12,118 nt of DNA from Geobacter sp. UBA1603. GTDB taxonomy: Bacteria > Desulfobacterota > Desulfuromonadia > Geobacterales > Pseudopelobacteraceae. This document shows, one piece after another, positions 1-7,746 of the stretch; the stretch's first letter is position 1, and each line of letters opens with the position of its first letter. Below the pieces are notes generated by a model. It searched no databases, was not told the DNA's origin, and was given only the letters and a program-made list of their open reading frames with translations. The stretch is taken from assembly GCA_002322035.1 (NCBI GenBank), contig DCNF01000001.1, positions 1 to 12,118 of the forward strand. The letters are read 5' to 3'. The position numbers were made by a program, and so were the translations under genes.

Positions 1-620
1 TCCTCGTAGAACTCGGCCGCCTTGCCGAGCATGTGGTCGATCGAGCCGGACTCTTCGCCGATGGCGCACATCTGCAGCACCATGTTCGGGAAGACGTTGG
101 TGTTCTGCATCGAGGTGGTCAGCGCCGAGCCGGTGGAGACGTCCTTCTGGATCTGCTCGGTGGCCTGCGCATACACCGCATTGCCGGAGGCGCCGCCGAC
201 GGAATCCAGCGCCTCCACCAGCGGCACGCCGGCGGCGAACATGGTGGACAGCGTGCGCGTCCAGCGCGCGATGACGCTCTTGTTGATCAGCTCGCCGAAG
301 ATCGGGAACTTCAGCAGCAGCCGGTCCATCGTCATCTGCATCGCCTCCGAGCGCTTCCACGATTCGAAGAAGAAGTAGATGCCACCGCCGATGGAGCCGA
401 AGATGGCCCACCAGTAGGCGACGAAGAACTCCGACATCGCGATCACCAGCAGCGTGGGCGCCGGCAGTTCGCCGCCGAAGTCGGCAAACATCTTGGCAAA
501 GGTCGGGATGACGAACACCAGAATGACGCCGACAACCACCACGGCAATCGACATGATCGTCAGCGGATAGACCATGGCGCCCTTGATCTGCTTCTGCAGC
601 TTCTGGGCTTTTTCGATGTA
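1..620. other. Compositionally foreign segment (GC-rich, betaproteobacterial-like) covering the 3' half of pilC
   Basis: From base 1 to somewhere between about 470 and 620 the third codon positions of pilC are almost all G or C, and the preferred codons shift to CTG, GTG, GCG, TCG, TCC, ATC and TTC. Bases 181-240 are about 77% GC by hand count. Everything to the right has a mixed third position. The switch falls at the conserved membrane stretch of PilC (residues near KGAMVYP, bases about 563-580), where unrelated pilC genes share most nucleotide identity. Homologous recombination and assembly joining both prefer such a place. There are no repeat borders, integrase or insertion-sequence ends. 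The edge is fuzzy because it lies in conserved sequence. Confidence 0.7.
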
Positions 621-1079
621 GGCCGCCAAGCGTGCCAGGATCGTATCGAGAATACCGCCGATCTCACCAGCAGCAACCAGGTTCACATAGAGTTGATCGA
701 AAGCCTTGGGGTGTTTGCCGAGGGCATCAGCAAACGTCGATCCGCTCTCAACGCTCTCCTTGACCTTAAAGAGAATCTCTTGAAACGTCTTGTTTTCCTG
801 CTGGGTCGCAAGGATTTCGAGACACTGAACCAGAGGCAGGCCAGAATCAATCATGGTGGCGAACTGGCGGGTGAAGATGACCAGGTCCTTGGTTTCAATC
901 TTGCCGCTGCCAAATTTGGGCAGCTTCAGACTGATCCCCTTTACCTCTTCCTTGATGGTTATGTTGGTCAAACCGTATTTTTTAAGCTGTGCCTCGACCA
1001 CATCACGGCTGGCCGCCTCAATGACACCTTTCTGTGCCCCGCCCGTTCTGGTACGCGCTTCCCAGGTAAATTTCGGCAT
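1..1079 (-). CDS. pilC: Type IV pilus inner-membrane platform protein PilC, C-terminus cut off by the window edge; mosaic composition
   Basis: PilC is the polytopic inner-membrane platform (T2SSF/GspF family) on which the PilB and PilT ATPases act during pilus extension and retraction. Translating from the ATG at 1079-1077 gives 359 codons with no stop before the window edge; the family is about 400 residues, so roughly 45 are missing. A Shine-Dalgarno (GAAGGAGC, 1089-1096) precedes the ATG. A first cytoplasmic T2SSF domain (about residues 70-165) is followed by membrane segments near 170-195 and 208-238, then a second T2SSF domain with the typical RWTRTLSTMFAAGVPLVEAL and GEESGSIDHML stretches. 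It is the third gene of pilBTC, 32 bases after pilT. Codon use changes inside the gene: about 57 of the first 157 codons end in A or T, against about 6 of 46 in codons 158-203 and about 7 of 156 in codons 204-359 (hand counts). The second half resembles betaproteobacterial PilC. The family is certain; single-genome origin is not. Confidence 0.93.
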   Translation of the reverse strand, partial: MPKFTWEARTRTGGAQKGVIEAASRDVVEAQLKKYGLTNITIKEEVKGISLKLPKFGSGKIETKDLVIFTRQFATMIDSGLPLVQCLEILATQQENKTFQEILFKVKESVESGSTFADALGKHPKAFDQLYVNLVAAGEIGGILDTILARLAAYIEKAQKLQKQIKGAMVYPLTIMSIAVVVVGVILVFVIPTFAKMFADFGGELPAPTLLVIAMSEFFVAYWWAIFGSIGGGIYFFFESWKRSEAMQMTMDRLLLKFPIFGELINKSVIARWTRTLSTMFAAGVPLVEALDSVGGASGNAVYAQATEQIQKDVSTGSALTTSMQNTNVFPNMVLQMCAIGEESGSIDHMLGKAAEFYE

Positions 1080-1111
1080 GATGATTTGCTCCTTCTGTCA
1101 ATCTTTCAACA

Positions 1112-2209
1112 TCAACGGCCCGGCGGACGACGCTGCATGCCGGAATTCGGGTTGCTGAGCATCTGCTTCAGTTCGTCAGGATCCGAGGAACGCCCCAGTG
1201 CCTCTTCCAGAGAAATCAGGCGGCGCTGAAACAGGCTGCAGAGCGACTGGTTCATGGTCTGCATACCGAATTTTTCCTGCCCAACCTGCATCTGCGAATA
1301 GATCTGATGAACCTTGTCTTCGCGAATCAGATTACGGATCGCAGGGTTTGGCACCATGATCTCAAGGGCCATAATTCTCCCCTTGACACCCATTTTGGGA
1401 ATCAGGGTCTGGGACATGATCCCTTCCAGAACAAATGAAAGCTGAGCCCTGATCTGGGTTTGCTGGTAGGGAGGGAACACGTCGACGATACGGTTGATCG
1501 TCTGGGCACAGGAATTGGTGTGCAGGGTCGCCAGGCAGAGGTGACCGGTTTCCGAAAGCGTAAGGGCGGCTTCGATGGTTTCCAGATCGCGCAGCTCGCC
1601 AACCAGGACGACATCGGGATCTTGACGAAGAACATATTTAAGAGCGTTCTTGAACCCTTTGGTGTCGGCCCCGACTTCGCGCTGGTTGACCAGACACCCC
1701 TTGTGCGGATGCAGGTACTCGATCGGATCCTCAATCGTGACGATATGCTCATGGCGGTTGACGTTTATGTAGTCAATGATTGAAGCCAGCGTGGTTGACT
1801 TGCCGCTACCGGTCGGTCCGGTCACCAGAATCAGGCCTCGCGGTTTGGCGGCCAGTTCAGCCACAACCGGCGGCAATCCCAACTCGTCAAAACTCAATAT
1901 TTTATAGGGGATGACACGAAAAACGCCAGCCACGGCACCGCGCTGGATAAAGATATTGCCCCTGAAACGCGAGAGCCCTTTAACCCCGAACGAGAGGTCC
2001 AGCTCGTTCTCTTCTTCAAACTTGTGTTTCTGGGCATCGGTCAGAACACTGTAGCAGAGCTGTTTGGTGTCGACCTGATTGAGCGGCGGAAAATCAAGCG
2101 CCGTCATTTTACCGTCAATCCTGACCTGCGGAGGAGTATTGGTCGTGATGTGCAGGTCGGAGCCATTCATCTCGACGAGTATTTTCAGCAGTTGATGGAG
2201 GTTGACCAT
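1112..2209 (-). CDS. pilT: Type IV pilus retraction ATPase PilT
   Basis: PilT is the hexameric cytoplasmic AAA-type ATPase that powers pilus depolymerisation and twitching. The 365-residue length is usual for the PilT4-type proteins of geobacters. Visible motifs are Walker A GPTGSGKST (131-139), the Asp box TIEDPIEYLH (158-167), Walker B DPDVVLVGELRD (197-208), the His box TGHLCLATLHTN (221-232), and the C-terminal AIRNLIRE motif (290-297). That last motif marks PilT and is needed for retraction in studied homologues, which separates it from PilB and GspE. The ATG start gives the normal N-terminus (MVNLHQLLKILVEMNGSDLH). It follows pilB by 16 bases and precedes pilC by 32, so it is almost certainly cotranscribed from the pilB promoter. 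The possible Shine-Dalgarno (AAAGGG) lies about 10 bases upstream. Codon use matches pilB. No defect is visible. Confidence 0.98.
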   Translation of the reverse strand: MVNLHQLLKILVEMNGSDLHITTNTPPQVRIDGKMTALDFPPLNQVDTKQLCYSVLTDAQKHKFEEENELDLSFGVKGLSRFRGNIFIQRGAVAGVFRVIPYKILSFDELGLPPVVAELAAKPRGLILVTGPTGSGKSTTLASIIDYINVNRHEHIVTIEDPIEYLHPHKGCLVNQREVGADTKGFKNALKYVLRQDPDVVLVGELRDLETIEAALTLSETGHLCLATLHTNSCAQTINRIVDVFPPYQQTQIRAQLSFVLEGIMSQTLIPKMGVKGRIMALEIMVPNPAIRNLIREDKVHQIYSQMQVGQEKFGMQTMNQSLCSLFQRRLISLEEALGRSSDPDELKQMLSNPNSGMQRRPPGR

Positions 2210-2225
2210 TACGTGTGCCCTTTCT

Positions 2226-3932
2226 CTAGTCGTCGGCGATGGTTACCCGCAGAACTTCCTCAAACGACGTCACGCCTTCCTTGAGCTTGGTCAGGCCGGA
2301 CTGACGCATGCTCTTGATACCGAGCCGCATTGACTCGCGCTTGATTTCTGCAGTATTGGCGCCATTCAGGATCAACTCCCGGATCTCCTCCAGCATCGGC
2401 ATGACCTGATAAAAGCCTACACGCCCCTTGTAGCCGGTATTGTTGCAGACCGGGCATCCCTTCCCTTTCATGCAGACGAATGAAGGCGCCTCTTCGGGGG
2501 AAACACCGGCATCGATCAAGGCTTGAACCGGGATATCCTCCGGCTGCTTGCACTCGCCGCAAACCCGGCGGGCAAGCCGCTGGGCGGTGATCAGGTTAAC
2601 CGCCGAGGCGACCAGGAACGGCTCAATGCCCATATTGAGCAGGCGGTTGATGGTAGCAGGAGCATCGTTGGTATGGAGCGTTGAAAGCACCAGGTGGCCA
2701 GTGAGCGCCGCCTTTATGGCAATTTCAGCCGTCTCGAAGTCGCGGATCTCACCAATCATGATGATATCAGGGTCCTGACGCAAAAAGGAGCGCAGTGCTG
2801 CTGCGAAGTTAAGACCGATATCCTCGTGCATCTGAACCTGGTTTATGCCGGCAAAGTTGAATTCGACCGGATCTTCGGCCGTTGAAATATTTTCGGAAAC
2901 CTTGTTCAACTCGGAAAGAGCCGAATAGAGCGAGACCGTCTTACCACTTCCGGTCGGACCGGTCACCAGCACCATGCCGAACGGCTTGTGGATCTCACGC
3001 AGGAAATGCGACAGCGCCTCCGGCTCATAACCAAGCTTGGTCAGGTCGGTCTGCAGATTGCTCTTATCCAGAAGGCGCAGACAGATTTTTTCTCCAAACA
3101 GGGTCGGCAGGACTGAAACCCGGAAGTCCATGTCGCGGCCACCGCCCAGCTTGATCTTGATACGGCCGTCCTGGGGCAGGCGACGCTCGGCTATATCAAG
3201 CTCTGACATGATCTTGATCCGGGAGGTAATGGCGTTTTTCAACTTGAGGGGCGGCTTCATCACCTCGTAGAGCACACCGTCAATCCGGTAGCGCACCCGG
3301 AATACCTTCTCGTAGGGTTCGATGTGAATATCGCTGGCCTTACGCCTGATGGCATCCTGAAGAATCGCGTTGACCATCTTGACAACCGGAGCATCTTCGG
3401 TTGCCCGCTCAAGCGAGTTGATATCAACGTCATCGGCATCCCCGACGACCTCCATATCCTCGACCTCGAGATCGCTCATCACGTCTGCGAGCGATGCCGA
3501 CTGGTCATAGTACTTGTCAATCGCCGACTTGATATCAGTGTCGGAAGCCACAACCATTTCCACGTTGTAGCCGGTCATGAACTTGATATCTTCAATGGCA
3601 AAAAGATTTGAAGGATCGCTGACAGCGACAATCAGCGTGGCACCGGCCCGGTTGACCGGAATAAGCTGGTATTTCTGGACGACTTCCTGCGGAATTATCT
3701 TGATGACACCTGCATCGATATCGTAATCGGAAAGGTTGACGGTTGGTACGCCATACTGTTTGGAGAGAAACGAGGTGAGATCCTGCTCAGTGATCAGGTT
3801 CTGCTTGATAAGAATCGTTCCGAGACGTACCTGGCCCCCTGACATCTTCTGCTCATCAAGTGCCGCGGCAAGCTGTTCCCGGGTAATCAGATTGTTCTTG
3901 ACCAGGATTTCTCCCAGTCTGCTTGACTGCAT
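2226..3932 (-). CDS. pilB: Type IV pilus extension ATPase PilB with tandem MshEN motifs
   Basis: PilB is the cytoplasmic hexameric ATPase that drives pilin polymerisation. At 568 residues it has the family length. An N-terminal MshEN (T2SSE_N) domain carries two copies of the 24-residue c-di-GMP-type motif at 5-28 and 36-59, with R-L-G, two spaced leucines and a final glutamine conserved in each; position 10, often glycine, is asparagine in both. The ATPase core follows: Walker A GPTGSGKT (325-332), Asp box EDPVEF (353-358), Walker B DPDIIMIGEIRD (387-398), His box TGHLVLSTLHTN (411-422). A zinc-binding tetracysteine motif (C458, C461, C493, C496) is typical of PilB/GspE and absent from PilT. 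The start has a GGGGGA Shine-Dalgarno just upstream (bases 3936-3941). It is the first gene of pilBTC, with its own promoter at 3960-3988. MshEN domains bind c-di-GMP in characterised proteins; that this PilB does so is inference. Confidence 0.98.
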   Translation of the reverse strand: MQSSRLGEILVKNNLITREQLAAALDEQKMSGGQVRLGTILIKQNLITEQDLTSFLSKQYGVPTVNLSDYDIDAGVIKIIPQEVVQKYQLIPVNRAGATLIVAVSDPSNLFAIEDIKFMTGYNVEMVVASDTDIKSAIDKYYDQSASLADVMSDLEVEDMEVVGDADDVDINSLERATEDAPVVKMVNAILQDAIRRKASDIHIEPYEKVFRVRYRIDGVLYEVMKPPLKLKNAITSRIKIMSELDIAERRLPQDGRIKIKLGGGRDMDFRVSVLPTLFGEKICLRLLDKSNLQTDLTKLGYEPEALSHFLREIHKPFGMVLVTGPTGSGKTVSLYSALSELNKVSENISTAEDPVEFNFAGINQVQMHEDIGLNFAAALRSFLRQDPDIIMIGEIRDFETAEIAIKAALTGHLVLSTLHTNDAPATINRLLNMGIEPFLVASAVNLITAQRLARRVCGECKQPEDIPVQALIDAGVSPEEAPSFVCMKGKGCPVCNNTGYKGRVGFYQVMPMLEEIRELILNGANTAEIKRESMRLGIKSMRQSGLTKLKEGVTSFEEVLRVTIADD

Positions 3933-3959
3933 GCTTCCCCCAGCGCTGTGTTTTGTGAA

Positions 3960-3988
3960 ATTCTAGGCGCAATACGTCCGGTTGTCAA
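3960..3988 (-). promoter_or_regulatory. Near-consensus sigma-70 promoter for pilBTC
   Basis: On the minus strand a perfect TTGACA (3983-3988) lies 17 bases upstream of TAGAAT (3960-3965), five of six matches to the -10 consensus. Transcription would start near base 3953, leaving a leader of about 20 bases before the pilB ATG at 3932, with the Shine-Dalgarno inside it. The -35 box lies 4 bases from the aroE stop codon, so there is no room for a terminator; upstream transcription probably reads through as well. I see no sigma-54 GG-N10-GC element in this gap. Seen in sequence; activity is inferred. Confidence 0.75.
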
Positions 3989-3992
3989 GCTG

Positions 3993-4844
3993 TTAGGGTT
4001 CGCAAACTCGCGCAAGTACTGATTTCATGAGCCCGGCCGGCGCCTGGCAACCGGTCCAGATTTCAAACGCGAGTTCACCCTGGGCAGCAAGCATGCCCAA
4101 CCCGTTGGCCCAGGCAATCCCGCGGGATTCTGCCTCCTGCAGCAAAGGGGTACGGGAAGGAGCATACACCATGTCGTAGACAGCTGCCGATAATGGCAGG
4201 TCAGACAGGTTAAGCCCGGGGACCGCCTCTCCCCTCATGCCAAGCGTTGTCGTATTGATCAGAAGGTCGGCAGAAGCAAGCTCCTGAGAAAAATGATCCG
4301 GCGTAACGACGGCGCCATCGACGCCAGGCCAGGTGACCGTAATCATCTCTGCAAGCAAATCCGCCCGCTCACGGCTTCGGTTGCTGATCGAAATCCTCCG
4401 GCATCCTGCGTCGCACAGGGCGGCAACGGCCCCGCGGGCAGCGCCTCCAGCGCCGATAATCATAATCCGTTTTCCGGAAACAATCACGTTCAGGTCTTCC
4501 TTCAGGGACCTGACGAGCCCCGCTCCATCAGTATTATACCCCGTCAGCACCCCCTGCTGGTTGGCGATCACATTGACCGCCCCGGCCAGTCGGGCGCTCC
4601 TGTCGAGCTGATCAAGAAACGGCATGACCGCCGTCTTATGGGGGACTGTCACATTGACCCCGAGGATGCCGAGCGCCCGCAGGGCCTGCACAGCCTGCCC
4701 GATGTGTTCCGGCGGAACGTCAAACGGGACATAGACACAATTGAGCCCACAGGCCTTCAGGGCTTCATTCTGCATCGCCGGCGAGAGTGAGTGCCCCACC
4801 GGATGTCCACATATCCCGAGTATGCCTGTTGTGCCGCTGATCAT
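3993..4844 (-). CDS. aroE: Shikimate 5-dehydrogenase (NADP+)
   Basis: AroE reversibly reduces 3-dehydroshikimate to shikimate with NADPH in the cytoplasmic pathway to chorismate and aromatic amino acids. The 283 residues match the family. Shikimate-binding residues are visible: S19 and S21 in HSLSP, the catalytic lysine K70 in NVTVPHK (64-70), N91 in GAVNVI, D106 in NTDGAG, and Q255 in MLAAQGE. The NADP-binding Rossmann part has the glycine loop GAGGAA (131-136) and the SNRSRER stretch (154-160), which binds the 2'-phosphate of NADP in AroE proper. These residues argue for true AroE over the NAD-using YdiB type. The start ATG overlaps the stop of the DUF2723 gene by four bases (ATGA), so translation is probably coupled. 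It is the last gene of the cluster before the pil promoter; nothing ties its function to the membrane genes. Confidence 0.97.
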   Translation of the reverse strand: MISGTTGILGICGHPVGHSLSPAMQNEALKACGLNCVYVPFDVPPEHIGQAVQALRALGILGVNVTVPHKTAVMPFLDQLDRSARLAGAVNVIANQQGVLTGYNTDGAGLVRSLKEDLNVIVSGKRIMIIGAGGAARGAVAALCDAGCRRISISNRSRERADLLAEMITVTWPGVDGAVVTPDHFSQELASADLLINTTTLGMRGEAVPGLNLSDLPLSAAVYDMVYAPSRTPLLQEAESRGIAWANGLGMLAAQGELAFEIWTGCQAPAGLMKSVLARVCEP

Positions 4845-6739
4845 TGCCCACCCTGCCTGCCCTGGCCGTAACGACTGATTGTCTGCTGGACCGGCAGTTT
4901 CATGTCCGGTGAAATCAGCAGTGCCCGGTTGAGCATCTGCATTCCCGGTTCGATTCTGCCGATACTGAGCAAAAAGTCGCCCGCCTCCAGATAACTGTTG
5001 GCGTAAATCATGATTGCCTTGCCGGTATCCAGGTCCAGAAACGATATTTTTTCGAGGATTCCGCGGTTGTTGTAGACATCCCAGATTGAAATATCGGGCA
5101 GTCCGGCCGGTTCGTTGATCTTTCTGATGCGATAGATGATCCCTTTCTGAACAGGAACGTAATCGCTGAAGCTGACCGAATAGCGGGTTGAGAAATCGAT
5201 AAACACGGGGCGCTGGTCAATAACGTCGGTAATGGCTATCCGCAGGCTTGTTTCCGGCCCCGATGACATCACATCGAACCGTTTCAGGTTGCTTTCCCGA
5301 AACAGGCGGGGCATGGAATCAAGATACCACTCGAAGACCAGATGCGGGGTGTGGGGCAGGTCAAGGTCCTCGCGCATTTTCTCGACCCCCTGCAGGTACC
5401 AGAGCGGAAACGCTCCGCTGTCACCCCAGGTGAACATGACCGCATTCTGGGGAAGCGATCGCAAGGTATTTGTTGCATAATCATATGCTATGTAATTGTT
5501 ATGCTGATCATTTTCATAGTAATTCTTTGCACAGAGAACCGTTGGCAGGGAAAAAAACATGACCAGCACCAGGCCGTACACTTTAACGCCATACTGCTCG
5601 GGAAGCTGGGCCGACCGTACGGCATATCCCAGCAGATAGAAGAGCCCCATGCCGATCAGGACCGCTGTCAACAGATACAGCGGCGTAAAAAATTCTTCGG
5701 TGAGGAAGATCAGTTCCAGTTCCGTATTGAAATACCCGGCGATCACGGCAAGAAAAGAAAACACTGCTGTCAGGTAGGCAATCACGAGGTGCGGCTTCCT
5801 GCGAATGAGCAACACCAGGGCACCCAAAAGCAGAATCACACCCAGCCAGGTAAATTCGTGGGAAACATTAAACGCCTTGACCTGGGCCCAGAGCAGAGCC
5901 AGGTTTCTGGCCGGCGGTTCCGAAGGGTAGCCTTTCCGCAGAAAATGCCACATGAACTGCTCGTATGTTTTCGCATCACCCCAGTTGAGAAGCGGGTTAC
6001 GGGTCGCCCGCAGCGGCAGATACAGATTGATCGCGAAGCCCGCCAGAGAGAACGCGGTAGCCAGAATCAGCTCTTTAATACGGGTTATCATCCGCCAGTC
6101 TGTCAGCACAATCAGCAGAAACCAGGCCGGCACCATGAGTACGATGGTCTGATGCAGACCGGTGGCCAGACCGGCCAGAAAGGTTGCTACATAGACATAA
6201 GCCGGCTGTTCGTCACCCTGCTGGTAGCGTTCACGCCAGCGCAAAAGCAGATACAGTATAACCGCCGTCATAAATGCCAGAAGTGGATACGGCTTGTCAT
6301 GGTTTGACTGCAGCCAGAGCCGGGGAGTCACACTGAACGCCAGGGCACCGGCGAGGGCAGCCGCCCTTATGGCAAATCTGTTAAAGCGCTCGTTATCCAC
6401 CAGTTTTTCTGCATTCAGCAGATGGACCGTCAGCAGATAGACTCCGAGACAGGCCAGAGACGATGAAAACGCGGTCGCCATATTGACCCGGAACGCAAGG
6501 TTGCCGATCGGAATCCAGGTAAACGGCTTTGCATACAGTAAAAACAGCGGATAACCGGGAGAATGGGCCGAACCGAGTGAGGCGGTTGCCGTCAGGAATT
6601 CACCGCTGTCAAAAAACGTGACTGAAGGTGCCAGGGTGGCCATGTAGATGGCAAACGGAACCAGAAATGCTGCCAGTCCATAGCCATCGAGTGTGATGGC
6701 CGGAGTCGAGGAGCTGCAGGCAGAGAGGTGTTCATTCAT
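4841..6739 (-). CDS. DUF2723 (TMEM260-like) multi-pass membrane protein, putative GT-C type glycosyltransferase
   Basis: This 632-residue protein matches PF11028/DUF2723. A short polar N-terminus is followed by about ten hydrophobic segments through residue 405, then a soluble C-terminal domain. The N-terminal signature is present: FFDSGEFLTATASLGSAHSP (42-61), with an acidic DSGE in the first loop where GT-C transferases keep their catalytic acid, then PGYPLF. A second family block, TWGDSGAFPLWYLQ (437-450) followed by R-E-D-L, starts the soluble part. Residues 580-613 look like one TPR-type helix pair. The human relative TMEM260 is a protein O-mannosyltransferase; for bacterial members a lipid-linked sugar donor and protein or glycan acceptor are plausible but unproven. 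It overlaps both neighbours by four bases (ATGA at each end), indicating translational coupling with the UPF0104 gene and aroE. Confidence 0.88.
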   Translation of the reverse strand: MNEHLSACSSSTPAITLDGYGLAAFLVPFAIYMATLAPSVTFFDSGEFLTATASLGSAHSPGYPLFLLYAKPFTWIPIGNLAFRVNMATAFSSSLACLGVYLLTVHLLNAEKLVDNERFNRFAIRAAALAGALAFSVTPRLWLQSNHDKPYPLLAFMTAVILYLLLRWRERYQQGDEQPAYVYVATFLAGLATGLHQTIVLMVPAWFLLIVLTDWRMITRIKELILATAFSLAGFAINLYLPLRATRNPLLNWGDAKTYEQFMWHFLRKGYPSEPPARNLALLWAQVKAFNVSHEFTWLGVILLLGALVLLIRRKPHLVIAYLTAVFSFLAVIAGYFNTELELIFLTEEFFTPLYLLTAVLIGMGLFYLLGYAVRSAQLPEQYGVKVYGLVLVMFFSLPTVLCAKNYYENDQHNNYIAYDYATNTLRSLPQNAVMFTWGDSGAFPLWYLQGVEKMREDLDLPHTPHLVFEWYLDSMPRLFRESNLKRFDVMSSGPETSLRIAITDVIDQRPVFIDFSTRYSVSFSDYVPVQKGIIYRIRKINEPAGLPDISIWDVYNNRGILEKISFLDLDTGKAIMIYANSYLEAGDFLLSIGRIEPGMQMLNRALLISPDMKLPVQQTISRYGQGRQGGQ

Positions 6740-7746
6740 TGTTGAACTCCCGTGTGTGTTACCTCTGACAGACCGATACCGCCTCGCCAGAGATGATAAA
6801 AACCAGCCAAGATGACCGGGAAAAAACCGACTCCGTGAATCAGCAGGGCGATCCCCATGGCCCGCTCATCCGTGATCTGAAACACTGAAAGCCCTTTGAA
6901 ACAGGCGTAATGATAGGTTCCTATATATCCGGGTGATGCCGGAACCATCACGGCAAACACCAGCAAGACCATGATAAACAGGGATGCTGCGAACGGGAGA
7001 TGGATGCTGAACGCCCGCAACACCAGATCAATCGGGATGATGGCAAAAAGCCAGATCAGAAAAGAACTGGACACAATCGCCGCCAGGTGGCCGGTATGTG
7101 CTGACAGGCGAATGCCGGCAATGAACGAGCCAAGCATCGGAATCAGGCGTTCACTCCATCGCGAAGGGAACGGTTTCATCACGAATGTCACCGCGCCAAT
7201 CGTTTTGACGGTACAACGCTTGAGCACTACCATAAAAAGAATAACCGCGCCGTAGGCGGTACACAGCACCATCCCGCCCGCCTTGAGCGCCGATTCGGCC
7301 TCCCGCATAGCCGGAGGGAAATCGAGGGTGAACAGGGCAATCAGCAGCACAACGATCACGCTGAAACCGTCGCACAGGCGATCAATCACAAGCGAGGCCA
7401 GCACCGACGGTGTTTCAAGCTGTTCCCGCCGCGCCAGAGTGTAGGCCCGGATCAGTTCACCCAGGCGTGCAGGGAGCAGATTGTTGGCCATGTAGCCGAT
7501 AATGGTTGCCGGATACAATGAACCAAGTGGGAGCGGTCTTTCGCAGATCAGCAGGTATTTCCAACGCACCGCCCGCATGAAATAACTGGCAAATGTCAAC
7601 ACCACCGCACCTGCCAGGTAGGGGTAATCAACCTCTTTCAGAACAGCTGCAAGCTGCGGAAAATCAATTTTACGGAAAAGCAGGCCCATGAAAAAAAGGC
7701 TGACTCCGATTCCTCCCCAGAGGCGGACATCGAAACGGCGGGCCAT
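6736..7746 (-). CDS. UPF0104 / YbhN-like integral membrane protein (lysylphosphatidylglycerol synthase TM region family)
   Basis: This 336-residue protein has about eight hydrophobic segments and belongs to PF03706, the membrane (flippase-like) part of MprF shared with YbhN, AglD and related proteins. Conserved features are R58-x-x-R61-W62 at the end of the second membrane segment, the block NNLLPARLGELIRAY (88-102), VIDRLCDG (120-127) and PASPGYIGTYH (269-279) near the C-terminus. There is no aminoacyl-transferase domain, so it is not a complete MprF. Stand-alone members are thought to move lipids or act near lipid-linked sugar pathways; the substrate here cannot be read from the sequence. 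Its start shares one base with the ribF stop (TGATG), and a strong Shine-Dalgarno (AGGAGGG) sits inside the end of ribF. Its stop overlaps the start of the DUF2723 gene. The coupling suggests the two membrane proteins work in one envelope pathway; that is inference. Confidence 0.9.
   Translation of the reverse strand: MARRFDVRLWGGIGVSLFFMGLLFRKIDFPQLAAVLKEVDYPYLAGAVVLTFASYFMRAVRWKYLLICERPLPLGSLYPATIIGYMANNLLPARLGELIRAYTLARREQLETPSVLASLVIDRLCDGFSVIVVLLIALFTLDFPPAMREAESALKAGGMVLCTAYGAVILFMVVLKRCTVKTIGAVTFVMKPFPSRWSERLIPMLGSFIAGIRLSAHTGHLAAIVSSSFLIWLFAIIPIDLVLRAFSIHLPFAASLFIMVLLVFAVMVPASPGYIGTYHYACFKGLSVFQITDERAMGIALLIHGVGFFPVILAGFYHLWRGGIGLSEVTHTGVQQ

Noticed and set aside
33..1229. Long open frame of 398 codons on the plus strand opposite pilC and the end of pilT
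   Set aside because: Its sequence is rich in arginine, histidine, glutamine and glycine with no domain pattern, as expected for a shadow of a GC-rich gene on the other strand. It crosses two real genes.
5342..6307. 321-codon plus-strand frame opposite the DUF2723 gene
   Set aside because: Low-complexity Q/R/H/K composition, no recognisable family, wholly antisense to a well-supported membrane protein.
6736..7746. Complete MprF (lysyl-phosphatidylglycerol synthase)
   Set aside because: Only the membrane domain family is present; the C-terminal aminoacyl-transferase domain is absent and the protein is just 336 residues.
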